A stretch of DNA of 64,000 nucleotides, from positions 310,001 to 374,000 of the forward strand of contig NZ_CP096270.1 of assembly GCF_023204835.1 (NCBI RefSeq). Direction: 5' to 3'. This stretch comes from Salinarchaeum laminariae. Lineage in GTDB: Archaea > Halobacteriota > Halobacteria > Halobacteriales > Salinarchaeaceae. Every line of letters starts with the position of its first letter. Within the stretch, counting starts at the first letter, position 1. Under the pieces are notes generated by a model. That model ran no database searches. It had not been told where the DNA came from and was given only the letters and a program-made list of their open reading frames with translations. The translations under genes and the position numbers were made by a program. This document shows, in pieces, positions 33,960 through 42,595 of the stretch.

Positions 33960-34304
33960 GTCCGTAGGTCACGATGCACAGTTCGCACCGTACACGGTTC
34001 GCGTGCGCGGCGTGATTCTGGAAGACTTGACGCACATCCGTGAGAACATGGACTACGGCGCGTTCATGAACCGACGACCCCACGGGGCTTTGCGAAAATG
34101 CACGCTTAGATTCGCTACAAGGCGGCTGAGAAAGGGATTCGTGTGGAGACGGTGAATCCAGCGTACACTTCAAAGACGTGCTACTTTTGTGGAGAACAGG
34201 GCTACCGTCCGAAGCAGCCGACGTTCAAGTGTTCCAAATCGGAGTGTTGGGTTTCGGAGTACCAAGCAGACGTTAACGCCGCGCTCAATATTGCAGACCG
34301 CTAA
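33960..34304 (+). pseudogene. TnpB (IS1341-type) C-terminal relic
   Basis: From about 34004 the frame reads GVILEDLTHIRENMDYG, the TnpB RuvC segment with its glutamate. It is then disrupted near 34090, and the C-terminal part continues in another frame as VETVNPAYTSKTCYFCGEQG to SEYQADVNAALNIADR, ending TAA at 34304. The zinc ribbon and final aspartate are present, but the N-terminal two thirds and the first RuvC aspartate are missing. It is therefore inactive, yet is followed by an apparently intact right end (34305-34510). Confidence 0.8.
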
Positions 34305-34510
34305 CTCAGCGGAGAGCCATTCAAGAGACTACACGAGTGACGATGACTCGGGTGAGGAAAGGGACGTTTGACCGTCCCAAAAGACAGCCAAGCCGATGCT
34401 GACACCCAGCATGAGACGCTTGGAACGTATGCGTCTTGAAACCTTAGGGCCACGCTTGGCCTGAAATTTCATGGTGGGATTCCCGCGACTTTAGGCGCGG
34501 GAGGAGGTCA
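34305..34510 (+). ncRNA. Probable right end/omega-RNA scaffold of the TnpB relic
   Basis: TnpB 3' flanks encode the guide RNA (omegaRNA/reRNA) in the IS200/IS605 superfamily. Here the segment from the tnpB stop ends in a hairpin at 34481-34502 (TCCCGCG-loop-CGCGGGA) followed by GGAGGTCAA, the usual haloarchaeal right-end pattern. If still transcribed, sequence after about 34510 would be the guide. This is inferred from position and hairpin only. Confidence 0.45.
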
Positions 34511-34545
34511 AATCGTGACTCGTTACTCCCACTTCCGGGAGTCGT

Positions 34546-37500
34546 TCAGCGATCGCGCATCACTGCGCCGAGCGTTATAGCGGCAAGAGCCAGTAGTGCC
34601 ACCATGGAGCCGAATCCGGGAAGGCTGTCTGTGTCGGCGTCTTCGGTTTCGGATCCTGAATCGCTTGCATCGTCGGACCCGGCTGACGACTCGTCGTCCG
34701 AATCAGCCGATGAATCGGATTCGTCGTCATCCTCGGTCGAGGATTGGTTCTCGTCTGGATCGCTCTCCTCACCATCACCACTGTCTGGTCCGCCGTCGGA
34801 GTCCGCTTCGTCGGAATTCACAGTGACATCGATGGAGGCGGTATCGTCGGCGCTCTGAACGGTGGCGTTCAACGTCCCTGCATTGCTGCTCGAAACCTCG
34901 TACGCGAACGACTTGTCGACGGTTTCACCGGCGGAAAGTTCGAGCACCGTCATATCCTCGAGTTCACCGTCCACGAAGAACATGATCGACTGTTCTGCGG
35001 CACCGTCTCCAATGTTCTCGAACGTCGTATCGATCGTCACCGTCTCGCCGGGTGCAACCGTGGATGACGACGTGTCGTCGACGGTCACGTGAACATCTGT
35101 CTCCTGGGACGCACCGTATCCGCCGTATCCGCCTCCGCCCCCACCGCCAGCAGCACCATCACCGTCGGACCCATCGTCGCCCTGATCGCTCGGCGAGACG
35201 GTGACAGCGACGTCGGTCGTCGACGTATTGCCTAACGGATCGGTGACGGTCAGTTCGAATTCAACCGATCGCTCCTCATCAACGGTAGGTGCTGTAAACG
35301 TTGGCGTCGTCGTGTCAATGGCCGATAGGGTCACTGTCGGCCCCGCAGTTTGCGTCCACTCGTATTCGATCGGCGAATCACCGGTGTGGTAGGAATCGGA
35401 CGCGTCGAGCGTCAGCGTCTCACCTGCGGTTGAGTTCTTCACGGCGATCACGTTAGCAACGGGAGTTCCGTTCTGGGTTGGATCGATCACGTGGACTGCT
35501 ACGGTCGTCGAGTCGGTGTTCCCGTTATCGTCGGTTACTTCGAGGGTGATTTCCTGGGTTCCGGCGTCCGTGAAGGTCGCAGTTACTGACTCCCCGGTAG
35601 CACCAGCCGTTCCGTTCCCGTTGAGATCCCATTCGTAGGACTGGATGGTTCCATCCGGTGCGAAGGAGCCACTGGCGTCGAAGGTAACCTGTTCGGTCAC
35701 GTTCGGCGTCTCCGGTCCGTAGCTCACGTTCGCAGTCGGTGGTGCGTCGGAGGGCGCCTCGACAACCTCGACGCTGGTACTCGCGGTGTCGTTCACGCCG
35801 GCATCGTCAGTGACGATGAGCGTGACGTCGTAGGTCCCCGGAGCGGAGAAGTTCGCTCCGATCAGCGGATTCGTTGCAGTCCCCGTGCTGTTCCCGTCGA
35901 TTTTCCACTCGTAGCTCTCGATGCTCCCGTCCGGTGCGGTGGAGCCGCTCGCATTGAACTGTACCCACTCGCCGACAGTCGGTTGCTTCGGTGCGTAAGT
36001 CAGGTTAGCGATCGGGGGATCACCAGCGTTCGGCGGGTAGACGTTGACGGTCGCCGTCGCGGTATCCGGATCGCCGTCGTCGTCGGTGACCGTGACACGG
36101 ACGGTCACAGTCTCGTCACCTGCGTCGTCTGGCGCATAGTAAGTCCCGTCGGTCACCGAGCCTGGGCCGTCGATCACCTCCCAAGTGACCGTCTGAATCG
36201 ATCCGTCCCCGTCCGTCGAACCGGAAGCATCGAGAGCGACCGAGCTGCCTTCATCGACTGAGTAAGGACCGCCAGCGTCCGCTGTCGGTGGATCGTTCAC
36301 TTCGCTGACGTCGATGGTCGTGGTATCGGAATCTGGTGTACCGTCGTCGTCAGTCACGGTCAGGTCGACGGTCACCGTCGCATCGCTGGTCATCGAGTCG
36401 GGTGCGTGGTACGTGCCACCGGAGATATATCCGGGACCGCTCGCGATGGTCCACGAGGCACCATCGATCGATCCATCGGGGTCAGAGCTCCCGCTGGAGT
36501 CGAGAGTAACTGAACCATCCTCTTGGACGTCGTAGGGGCCCCCGGCATCGGCTGACGGCGCCTCGTTGGAATACTGGATATCGACCGTGGCCTGGTCGGT
36601 ATCAGTTTCACCTTGGTCATCGGTTACTTCTAGTTCGACTGTCGTGGTGGTATCGCCGTCCACCGAGTCGGGGGCGTGGTAGGTGCCACCGGAGATGCTT
36701 CCCCCTCCGCTCACGATCGACCAGCTCATGTCGTCGATGGTACCGTCGGGGTCGAAGCTTCCGCTCGCGTCTAAGGAAACGGAGCTGCCGTCACCGACGG
36801 AATAGGGGCCGCCAGCGTCTGCGTTCGGCGGTTCATTGACTGGTTGGATGTCGACGGTTGCAGTGTCCGTCGCTGGCTCACCTTCATTGTCAGTGACCTT
36901 CAGTTTGACAGTTGCAGTCGTATCACCCGCCGAATTGGAGACCTGGTACGTTCCTCCGGAAATGCTGCCAGGGCCGCTCAAGACTGACCACGTCGTCGAG
37001 CTAATCGAACCGTCAGGATCGGAGCTCCCGCTGGAGTCGAGTGAGATCGAGCTGCCCTCGTCGACGGAGTACGGGCCGCCCGCGTCGGCGTTCGGTGGCT
37101 CGTTCACCGCCGTGATGTCGACGGTTGCGGTGTCCGTGTCAGGTTCACCGTCGTCGTCAGTCACCTCAAGCTCCACAGTTGCGGTCGCATCTTCCGTGAT
37201 ATCGTCTGGTGCCTGGTAGACCCCATTGGAGATGCTGCCTTGGCCGTCGACTGTCCACGTAGTTTGATCGATGGAACCGTCGGGATCGGAACTACCGTCA
37301 GAATCGAGGAACACTGAGCCACCCTCATCGACGGAGTACGGGCCGCCCGCGTCAGCGTTCGGCGGCTCGTTCACGTGGTTAATCTTGATCGTTGCAGGAT
37401 CGGTATCTTGTGAACCGTCGTTGTCCGTTACTTCCAACTCGACGGTCGCCGTATCGTCATTATCAATCGAATCCGGTGCGTGATACGTATCACCGGAAAC

Positions 37501-38685
37501 CGACCCTGGCCCACTCGTGACGGTCCAACTTGTCCCATCTATTGTTCCGTCGGGATCGGAACTACCACTGGAATCCAGCGAGACAGTGTCGCCCTCGTCA
37601 ACCTCGTAGGGACCTCCTGCGTCCGCGATGGGAGCTTCGTTCTTCGGTTGGACATCGAAGACGATCTCCTTCATGACGTAGTCTTTCTGATCGGGATCGA
37701 GCACCGAACCGTCTGTCGTGATGAAGTCCGTGTGGGTGGTCTGTGACGTGTCGTCACTTAACGTTCCACGGACAAGTACCCGAAATTCGCCGGGCTCCTC
37801 GGGCGTCACTTCGGCGGTGAACCCCAACTGTCCACCAGGATTTACCAAATCGCGCGTTAGCTCATACTGCCAGGAAGTCGCGTCCTTGGGAGGATCGGTC
37901 TGGTCGTAGACTGTGTCTCCCGGTCCGATCGTGTGCATGTTTTCGGGAAAGCCACTCGCCGATACCGTGAACTGGCTATCGTCGCCGGACTCCGTTAGCG
38001 AGGGGAACTGCATCTGCATCGCACTATATTCGCCGGCTGTCCCGCCGGTGTTCTCGAGGTAGACGTTGATATCGACTGTTTCGCCCGGATGAATCGTGGG
38101 GGGATTGTTGATGTCGTATGAACCGGCGTCGTCCACATCGTCGGCGAAGTAGTAGATGTAGGAGTCCGCACCCATGCGCTCGTCAGTGTCGACGAACTGA
38201 GGATCAGGATCCTCGCTGTCCGGCGCGGAAACAAACTCGTTGTACGTGTCAGACCGGGTGCTGCTAGAGCTAAATGAACAGCTACTGTCTTGGACGAGTT
38301 TTACTTGGTACTCCTGCTCTTCCCCAGTTTCGTCGTTAGGTACTTCGAAATTGAAGTTCTGGGTGAAGCTCGAACTAGACGGCGAAAACGAAACCCTGGC
38401 TTCCTCAGTTTCACCATTAAACAGATCATCCGGGTTACGTTCGTAGAGCACTAGCTCGTGATTGTAACAGAGGTCGGTATTGACCGTCCCTGAAACAGTG
38501 ACTGTTACCTCCTCCGTGCCGGTCAGTGAGGAATCGGCAAAATCGACTGATGTGATACTCGGTGACGCTGCCGCTGCAGGTGCCGAGAATCCCACAGCCA
38601 GCACTGAGACACCGATAAGGACACAGAGAACGATACTACTAACCGAACGAACCACACCACTCCAGTCTCCAACCCCGGGTACCAT
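34546..38685 (-). CDS. Giant PKD-repeat surface protein with PGF-CTERM anchor
   Basis: A 1379-residue exported protein. ATG 38685 gives a signal peptide ending near AAAASPS; TTG 38709 would only add 8 residues. Residues about 30-335 are a unique N-terminal region with CARDB-like segments. Then six near-identical modules of about 90 residues (each starting NEPPNADAGGPYSVDEG, with SSDPDGSID and ATVELEVTDDDG), three divergent PKD domains, a CARDB-like domain (DVHVTVDDTSSSTVAPGETV) and a long Asp/Glu/Ser stalk. The end, LPGFGSMVALLALAAITLGA plus basic residues, is a PGF-CTERM signal processed by archaeosortase A, so it should be lipid-anchored in the S-layer. Adhesion or cell-surface interaction is likely. 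An inverted repeat precedes its TATA box. Confidence 0.9.
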   Translation of the reverse strand: MVPGVGDWSGVVRSVSSIVLCVLIGVSVLAVGFSAPAAAASPSITSVDFADSSLTGTEEVTVTVSGTVNTDLCYNHELVLYERNPDDLFNGETEEARVSFSPSSSSFTQNFNFEVPNDETGEEQEYQVKLVQDSSCSFSSSSTRSDTYNEFVSAPDSEDPDPQFVDTDERMGADSYIYYFADDVDDAGSYDINNPPTIHPGETVDINVYLENTGGTAGEYSAMQMQFPSLTESGDDSQFTVSASGFPENMHTIGPGDTVYDQTDPPKDATSWQYELTRDLVNPGGQLGFTAEVTPEEPGEFRVLVRGTLSDDTSQTTHTDFITTDGSVLDPDQKDYVMKEIVFDVQPKNEAPIADAGGPYEVDEGDTVSLDSSGSSDPDGTIDGTSWTVTSGPGSVSGDTYHAPDSIDNDDTATVELEVTDNDGSQDTDPATIKINHVNEPPNADAGGPYSVDEGGSVFLDSDGSSDPDGSIDQTTWTVDGQGSISNGVYQAPDDITEDATATVELEVTDDDGEPDTDTATVDITAVNEPPNADAGGPYSVDEGSSISLDSSGSSDPDGSISSTTWSVLSGPGSISGGTYQVSNSAGDTTATVKLKVTDNEGEPATDTATVDIQPVNEPPNADAGGPYSVGDGSSVSLDASGSFDPDGTIDDMSWSIVSGGGSISGGTYHAPDSVDGDTTTTVELEVTDDQGETDTDQATVDIQYSNEAPSADAGGPYDVQEDGSVTLDSSGSSDPDGSIDGASWTIASGPGYISGGTYHAPDSMTSDATVTVDLTVTDDDGTPDSDTTTIDVSEVNDPPTADAGGPYSVDEGSSVALDASGSTDGDGSIQTVTWEVIDGPGSVTDGTYYAPDDAGDETVTVRVTVTDDDGDPDTATATVNVYPPNAGDPPIANLTYAPKQPTVGEWVQFNASGSTAPDGSIESYEWKIDGNSTGTATNPLIGANFSAPGTYDVTLIVTDDAGVNDTASTSVEVVEAPSDAPPTANVSYGPETPNVTEQVTFDASGSFAPDGTIQSYEWDLNGNGTAGATGESVTATFTDAGTQEITLEVTDDNGNTDSTTVAVHVIDPTQNGTPVANVIAVKNSTAGETLTLDASDSYHTGDSPIEYEWTQTAGPTVTLSAIDTTTPTFTAPTVDEERSVEFELTVTDPLGNTSTTDVAVTVSPSDQGDDGSDGDGAAGGGGGGGYGGYGASQETDVHVTVDDTSSSTVAPGETVTIDTTFENIGDGAAEQSIMFFVDGELEDMTVLELSAGETVDKSFAYEVSSSNAGTLNATVQSADDTASIDVTVNSDEADSDGGPDSGDGEESDPDENQSSTEDDDESDSSADSDDESSAGSDDASDSGSETEDADTDSLPGFGSMVALLALAAITLGAVMRDR
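36030..37642 (-). repeat. Six tandem ~270-bp repeats encoding PKD-like modules
   Basis: Within the giant surface gene, six units of about 268-270 bp recur in frame. Each encodes ADAGGPYxVxEG, SGSSDPDGxI, GPGSISGGTYxAPD and VTDDxGxPDTD. Units are similar but not identical, with third-position changes, so expansion is not very recent. Copy number probably varies between strains. Confidence 0.8.
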
Positions 38686-38707
38686 CGTATGACTCGGATC
38701 ATAGTCC

Positions 38708-38719
38708 AATTAATTAAAT
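38708..38719 (-). promoter_or_regulatory. TATA-like box of the surface-protein gene
   Basis: ATTTAATTAATT (minus strand) lies 23-34 nt upstream of ATG 38685, the spacing for a leaderless transcript. The surrounding region is markedly A/T-rich. Confidence 0.55.
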
Positions 38720-38720
38720 G

Positions 38721-38739
38721 CTGTGGAGGAACTCCACAG
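38721..38739. promoter_or_regulatory. Inverted repeat CTGTGGAG-GAA-CTCCACAG upstream of the surface-protein TATA box
   Basis: Perfect 8-bp arms with a 3-nt centre, directly upstream of the TATA-like box. It could bind a dimeric regulator; no regulator gene is adjacent. Confidence 0.5.
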
Positions 38740-38951
38740 ACTCTTCAAATCACATCACAAATTTCTCATTATAGTAATCACATCCAATGCATACCTTCAG
38801 AATAGTTCATGGACTTCATCGTGCGATCGTGACCGCGTCGATCGATAGGCTACTGTCGATTCCAATACATCCTAGTGAGGTTCCCTCAGTCAGTTGACTC
38901 CAAGGTCGGTAGTCCCCGAAGTGCCGAATCACTGCCAACAGTCAGATAGTT

Positions 38952-39116
38952 TCAGAAAAACCGAATCTGCGGGACATCACATTCGTCGCACACGACCGCC
39001 GGGCTACCCTTGTACTGTTCCCGCACAAGCTCCCCCTCGTCGCAGAACTTGCAATCCTGTCCCTCGAAGCGCGGCAGCAGGCGCTCCGGTCTCGCCACGT
39101 CCCCCATTTCACCCAT
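38952..39116 (-). CDS. Small CxxC zinc-finger protein (HVO_A0556-like)
   Basis: A 54-residue protein beginning MGEMGDVARPERLLPRFEGQ, with paired CKFC and CDEC knuckles about 20 residues apart (QDCKFCDEGELV; PAVVCDECDVPQIRFF). This two-CxxC layout matches small haloarchaeal zinc-finger proteins annotated as the HVO_A0556 family. Start at ATG 39116 is favoured; a second ATG lies three codons in. Function is unknown, though similar microproteins affect stress and biofilm behaviour in Haloferax. No operon partner. Confidence 0.72.
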   Translation of the reverse strand: MGEMGDVARPERLLPRFEGQDCKFCDEGELVREQYKGSPAVVCDECDVPQIRFF

Positions 39117-39302
39117 TGACGTTCATACAACCCGGTGAGGGAATAATATATCTTTTTGCTCTACAACGATCACCAAAGATTGGATTCTAAACGTACGGAT
39201 ATAATCCACAACACGGCCGATCCAAAGGACATTGCGTGGGAGTCCTGAATGTTCGTGAAATCCGGGGGTTTTTCTCTCTGAACTAACTCGACTTCGGTAT
39301 CG

Positions 39303-39512
39303 ATGGAAGGACGCCGAATTCTCGTCACAGGGGGTGCGGGCTTCATCGGCTCGAACCTCGCCAACGAGCTCGCGAGCGACAACGACGTGTACGTCCACGA
39401 CACGTGTGCGGATTACTCGAAGATGCAGGAGGCGACGGGATGGGAGCCCGAGATCGAGTTCGAGGAGGGGATCGAGATGGTGTGTCGGCAGTACGCAAAA
39501 TCTTCGGAGTAG
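39303..39512 (+). pseudogene. NAD-dependent nucleotide-sugar epimerase with large in-frame internal deletion
   Basis: A 69-codon frame joins the two ends of an extended-SDR epimerase. Residues 1-33 are the N-terminal Rossmann strand and dinucleotide loop (ILVTGGAGFIGSNLANELA). From residue 36 it continues as the C-terminal helix (YSKMQEATGWEPEIEFEEGI..VCRQYA) that normally lies about 240 residues later. The catalytic Ser/Tyr/Lys region is absent, so it cannot be active. The join is in frame and has no stop codon, hence a small hybrid protein could still be made. Confidence 0.8.
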
Positions 39513-40001
39513 ACATTAACGTCACGTCGCTTTCTGAGGGGAGCACCCATTCTGGACAATCGGCTCCGGAAGTTACCTCAGTGTGAATCTCTATGCGCGG
39601 TCTGCTGCGAAACTCATGTTTGCTCTGTTCGTCCGGGACCTCCACGCTCGCAGATCAGCGCAGAAAATCGATAGATCATTACTACGACCATCATTATGCG
39701 GAGAATGACCTTCCACGATCGCCTCCACGACGGTTCCCCTCTCAGGTGTCGCCAGCGAAGGCGTCGCCCTGAACGCACTGTTCGGGATCCTCGAGGACGA
39801 AGCCCGCACCGGCGAAACGAGCGTGACGGGACGGTCGTGACTGGGCTGCGTCGACGGCCTCTGGCACCCCAGTGAAGCCTCTGACTCATCGTCCCGGTAT
39901 CGCGGCCCAATCCTTGTACCTGGAGCGCTCTGACAGGATTCAATTCACGTAGAAAGAGAGGTTCCTTCTCCGTTACAGAACGCTGATCGCGAGGAGTAAT
40001 G
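39513..40001. other. Gene-poor spacer
   Basis: No supported gene. A plus-strand stretch near 39740-39835 (VASEGVALNALFGILEDEARTG in one frame) might be a relic but I cannot place it. Base composition is mixed. Confidence 0.4.
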
Positions 40002-40418
40002 TTAGGTGCTGAAGTACTCAACCACCTCATTGAACGTTCGTTTTTCTCGACCTGCTTCCTTGTCTCGGCAGCCTAGATCCACTGCGCTGCTGAGGAGGTT
40101 CGTCGCGGGAACGGTCTTCATCTCATCGAGGTCGTGGGTGGGCTCCATCAGGGCAGGGTACGCGATCGACCGTGGTTCCCTGTACAGGTCCTCGTAGAGT
40201 TCGTAGACGAACTCTGCGAGTTCTTTCGCGGTCTGGGGCCGCGTTCCTTCGAGGTAGTAGCCTGTTTTCTCGAGTGGGCAGTTCTCGCAAGAGGTTTGTT
40301 CCCAGTAGAGCGTGCAATCATCAAGCTCCAGCACGTCGACCCGTTCTGTCTGCTCCGTGTGGTCCTCGCACGATACGTCTTCGCCGTCAAGGCCGTGAGT
40401 GGTGAATGCTTCTGGCAT
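40002..40418 (-). CDS. Cysteine-motif haloarchaeal hypothetical protein
   Basis: A 138-residue protein using ATG 40418 (MPEAFTTHGLDGEDVSCED); a longer frame to 40490 exists. Residues about 38-55 carry LDDCTLYWEQTSCENCPLE, four Cys-like positions suggesting a metal site, followed by helices ELAEFVYELYEDLYREPRSI and a C-terminal part with VDLGCRDKEAGREKRTFNEV. A frameshifted relative sits at 45896-46304 with the same ELY..YxEPRxIxYxxLM and CxDxExGRxKRT pattern. Two copies in an accessory region suggest a mobile-element or plasmid origin. Function unknown. Confidence 0.65.
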   Translation of the reverse strand: MPEAFTTHGLDGEDVSCEDHTEQTERVDVLELDDCTLYWEQTSCENCPLEKTGYYLEGTRPQTAKELAEFVYELYEDLYREPRSIAYPALMEPTHDLDEMKTVPATNLLSSAVDLGCRDKEAGREKRTFNEVVEYFST

Positions 40419-40759
40419 TGTTCTGTCGCAGCCGCTGTCGTGGATGTCTCTCCACAGGAAAACCAAGAGGTGCGCGCCCGTGCCGCGCACGACCGCATAC
40501 AGTAGTACCGGGGAGTATGGTACCTGGATTCAGCCTGGGATGAGCATCCGGGTGTGGTTCTGGGATGGATGCTATGTTGGCGTCCTAACAAGAACTTGGA
40601 AAATCCTTAGTTAAATGCTTTCTGCCAATGATAAGCAGAATTAGACGTATTTTCCCCTCGGCGTTGAACTCCAAGGCACGGGGTGTAGCATGGCCTAGAG
40701 TAGGCTCACCGCTGTCAGAGCGCTCGCTAGCCGTGGCCCCTCCGCCTACCGCTGTGCTC

Positions 40760-42208
40760 CTATTCGGCGGTATCGATCAATTCCCGAAGTTCTCGAACGA
40801 CCGCCCGCATCGCAAGTACGTCGTCGCGATTGTACCCGCGGAGGTCTTCCCACTCGGGTTCGGTGCCATCAAGAAGGTACTTCGTGAACCGGTGTCCCAC
40901 GATGAATCCGTCGATATCCGGATATTCGTACTCAAAGTCGGCAATCCGCTTTGCAATCACATCTAAGCTGGTTCCGTTGAAGTCACCGAGGAGGTGGTTG
41001 TGAACCCGGATCCCTAGGTCATAAGACTCCGCCAGTAGATGTGTTTCAGATTCGAACCCGTGAGCGGTCAGCCGCTGGCGCAGACAGTCCTCGTCGAATC
41101 GGTTGTTCCCGTAGTAAATAACGGGTGGCGTATCAAGTCGACTGAGGTGCTGGATGAACGCTTCAAGCAACGCTACTTCATCGTCGGGTTCGAAGATCTG
41201 GTGGAACTCCCCGCTGCTCAAATTGTAGATTCCGATCAACCAGATATGTTGCTGTTCGAGATCCGTTTCGATGTCGATCAACACGGCATCGTCCTGAAGA
41301 AATGCAAATTCAGCCGGATCGGTCACGCGAAACTCGTCTTCCTGAATTGCACGGGCCTCTTTGATCCACATGTCGACATGCCACTCGTAGACACCTGGAA
41401 GCGTCAGGAGCGCCTCGCGAGCCTCTTCTGTGATCTCCGCAAGCGCCGTAATATCCGCTTCCTCGAACTGCCTGATTCTCCGGGAGCCGACCTGTGAGAG
41501 CGTCAGGAGGTCGTGATCGATGCCACTGTCGGTCGTCTCCAGACGATACTCGATGCCGGGATTCTCCAGCTCGATGATCGCGTAGCGTCCTTTTGCCCCG
41601 TCGTGATCGTGGGAGGCGACGTTGATGACGGTCGACCCGTCGATCGTTTCACTTCGCCCACCGAACTGATGACAGTGGCCACAGACCGTCAGCGCTGGCG
41701 ACTCCTGCTCCACGAACTCACGAACTCCCGTAGAGCCGATGTGTCGTTGCCCGAAGCGCCGTGCGATGTCGAGTACCCCGTCAGGGGGCGTATGGGAAAC
41801 CAGGATCGGAATCTTCTCTTCGTGACCATCATATTGGTTTGAGAGATTCTGTCGGATTTCCGGCTCGGAGTAGAGAACGTAGCCTGGCCCTCCCTCGACT
41901 GCTCCCTCTTGGCCCAGGAAAACGTAGTTGTTCGTGAAAATCGACTCTCTGTGGAGATCGATCACACCTGGGGCATCCAGCACGTCACGGATGTACTCGA
42001 GGTCGTCGTTTCCAATGACGGCCAGGAGTTTCCCTCGACGGGTCTGTTGGGCGAGTTCCGCGAACACGTTCCGATCGTCGTCTTCGAACCGGCCGACGTC
42101 GTCACCGGCATAGATGATGAAATCGACGGGCTCCTCGAGACCATCGATGAGTTCGAACAGCGTGTCGATAGACTGTGTCCGCCAGTCAGAGAACGCAAAG
42201 AATCTCAT
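40760..42208 (-). CDS. Metallophosphoesterase-HhH-DEDDy exonuclease fusion protein
   Basis: A 482-residue protein with three parts. Residues 1-215 are a calcineurin-like phosphoesterase: FSDWRTQ (usual DxH motif, with Arg replacing His), YAGDDVGRF, VIGNDDLEYI, VSHTPPDG and VCGHCHQFGG. Residues about 235-300 look like helix-hairpin-helix (VGSRRIRQFEEADITALAEI, EAREALLTLPGV). Residues about 310-482 are a YprB-like RNase H-fold nuclease (PF13482-type) with DIETD, YYGNNRFDEDCLRQ, YDLGIRVH and GYNRDDVLAM, which makes a DEDDy set. Two phosphoryl hydrolases in one chain suggest a nucleic-acid-processing enzyme; the substrate and any defence role are unproved. It is flanked by short accessory genes and a TnpB element. 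Confidence 0.85.
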   Translation of the reverse strand: MRFFAFSDWRTQSIDTLFELIDGLEEPVDFIIYAGDDVGRFEDDDRNVFAELAQQTRRGKLLAVIGNDDLEYIRDVLDAPGVIDLHRESIFTNNYVFLGQEGAVEGGPGYVLYSEPEIRQNLSNQYDGHEEKIPILVSHTPPDGVLDIARRFGQRHIGSTGVREFVEQESPALTVCGHCHQFGGRSETIDGSTVINVASHDHDGAKGRYAIIELENPGIEYRLETTDSGIDHDLLTLSQVGSRRIRQFEEADITALAEITEEAREALLTLPGVYEWHVDMWIKEARAIQEDEFRVTDPAEFAFLQDDAVLIDIETDLEQQHIWLIGIYNLSSGEFHQIFEPDDEVALLEAFIQHLSRLDTPPVIYYGNNRFDEDCLRQRLTAHGFESETHLLAESYDLGIRVHNHLLGDFNGTSLDVIAKRIADFEYEYPDIDGFIVGHRFTKYLLDGTEPEWEDLRGYNRDDVLAMRAVVRELRELIDTAE

Positions 42209-42341
42209 GCAACTGGATATCGGGCACGACCCGGAAAACAGTAGGTGCCTCCAGCGCTGGCATGTGTGGCGTCGGTGCTCGCCGCCGATCGAGGAGGCGT
42301 TGCGTTGGAGACCCGACCGTCGAACGACTCGTGCTCACAGA

Positions 42342-42539
42342 TCAATCGATCTGCCCGAGTTCGAGCGGCCGATCTTCACCATCGGCTTCGTAGATCAGAT
42401 CGCGAGCGCGGCGGATGCCGTGAGTCTGTGGATCTCGTGCCTCCTCCAGCGATTCCACAGCGTCGGTGAGTCCACGGCGCTCTTGCCGGTGAATGGAATC
42501 TCCACTCACCTCTTCATGGATCATATCATCGTGTGACAT
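42342..42539 (-). CDS. Short ORF abutting the TnpB element end (possibly truncated gene)
   Basis: A 65-residue acidic frame (SGDSIHRQERRGLTDAVESL, then EEARDPQTHGIRRARDLIYEADGED). Its ATG overlaps the GGATGTCAC end of the adjacent IS element, so the original 5' part may have been replaced when the element inserted. Composition looks like a genuine haloarchaeal helix-rich protein. I do not recognise it. Confidence 0.4.
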   Translation of the reverse strand: MSHDDMIHEEVSGDSIHRQERRGLTDAVESLEEARDPQTHGIRRARDLIYEADGEDRPLELGQID

Positions 42540-42542
42540 CCT

Positions 42543-42562
42543 CCTCGCCGTAAACGGCGAGG
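42543..42562 (-). ncRNA. Right-end hairpin of the TnpB element, likely omegaRNA 3' part
   Basis: CCTCGCCG-TAAA-CGGCGAGG, 8-bp perfect arms. It lies 34 nt past the TnpB stop and next to the GGATGTCAC end. By analogy with characterised TnpB systems the guide RNA scaffold would end here, with the guide read from the flanking sequence below about 42535. Confidence 0.45.
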
Positions 42563-42595
42563 CTTCCCGTACCGCAGGATGGGATATTTGTCGGT

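Noticed and set aside
36030..37642. Regular 270-bp repeats considered as CRISPR or satellite DNA
   Set aside because: Repeats are coding, in frame and far longer than CRISPR repeats; no spacers.
39614..40030. Minus-strand 138-codon frame in the gene-poor spacer
   Set aside because: Arg-rich composition, unlike acidic haloarchaeal proteins; no similarity seen.
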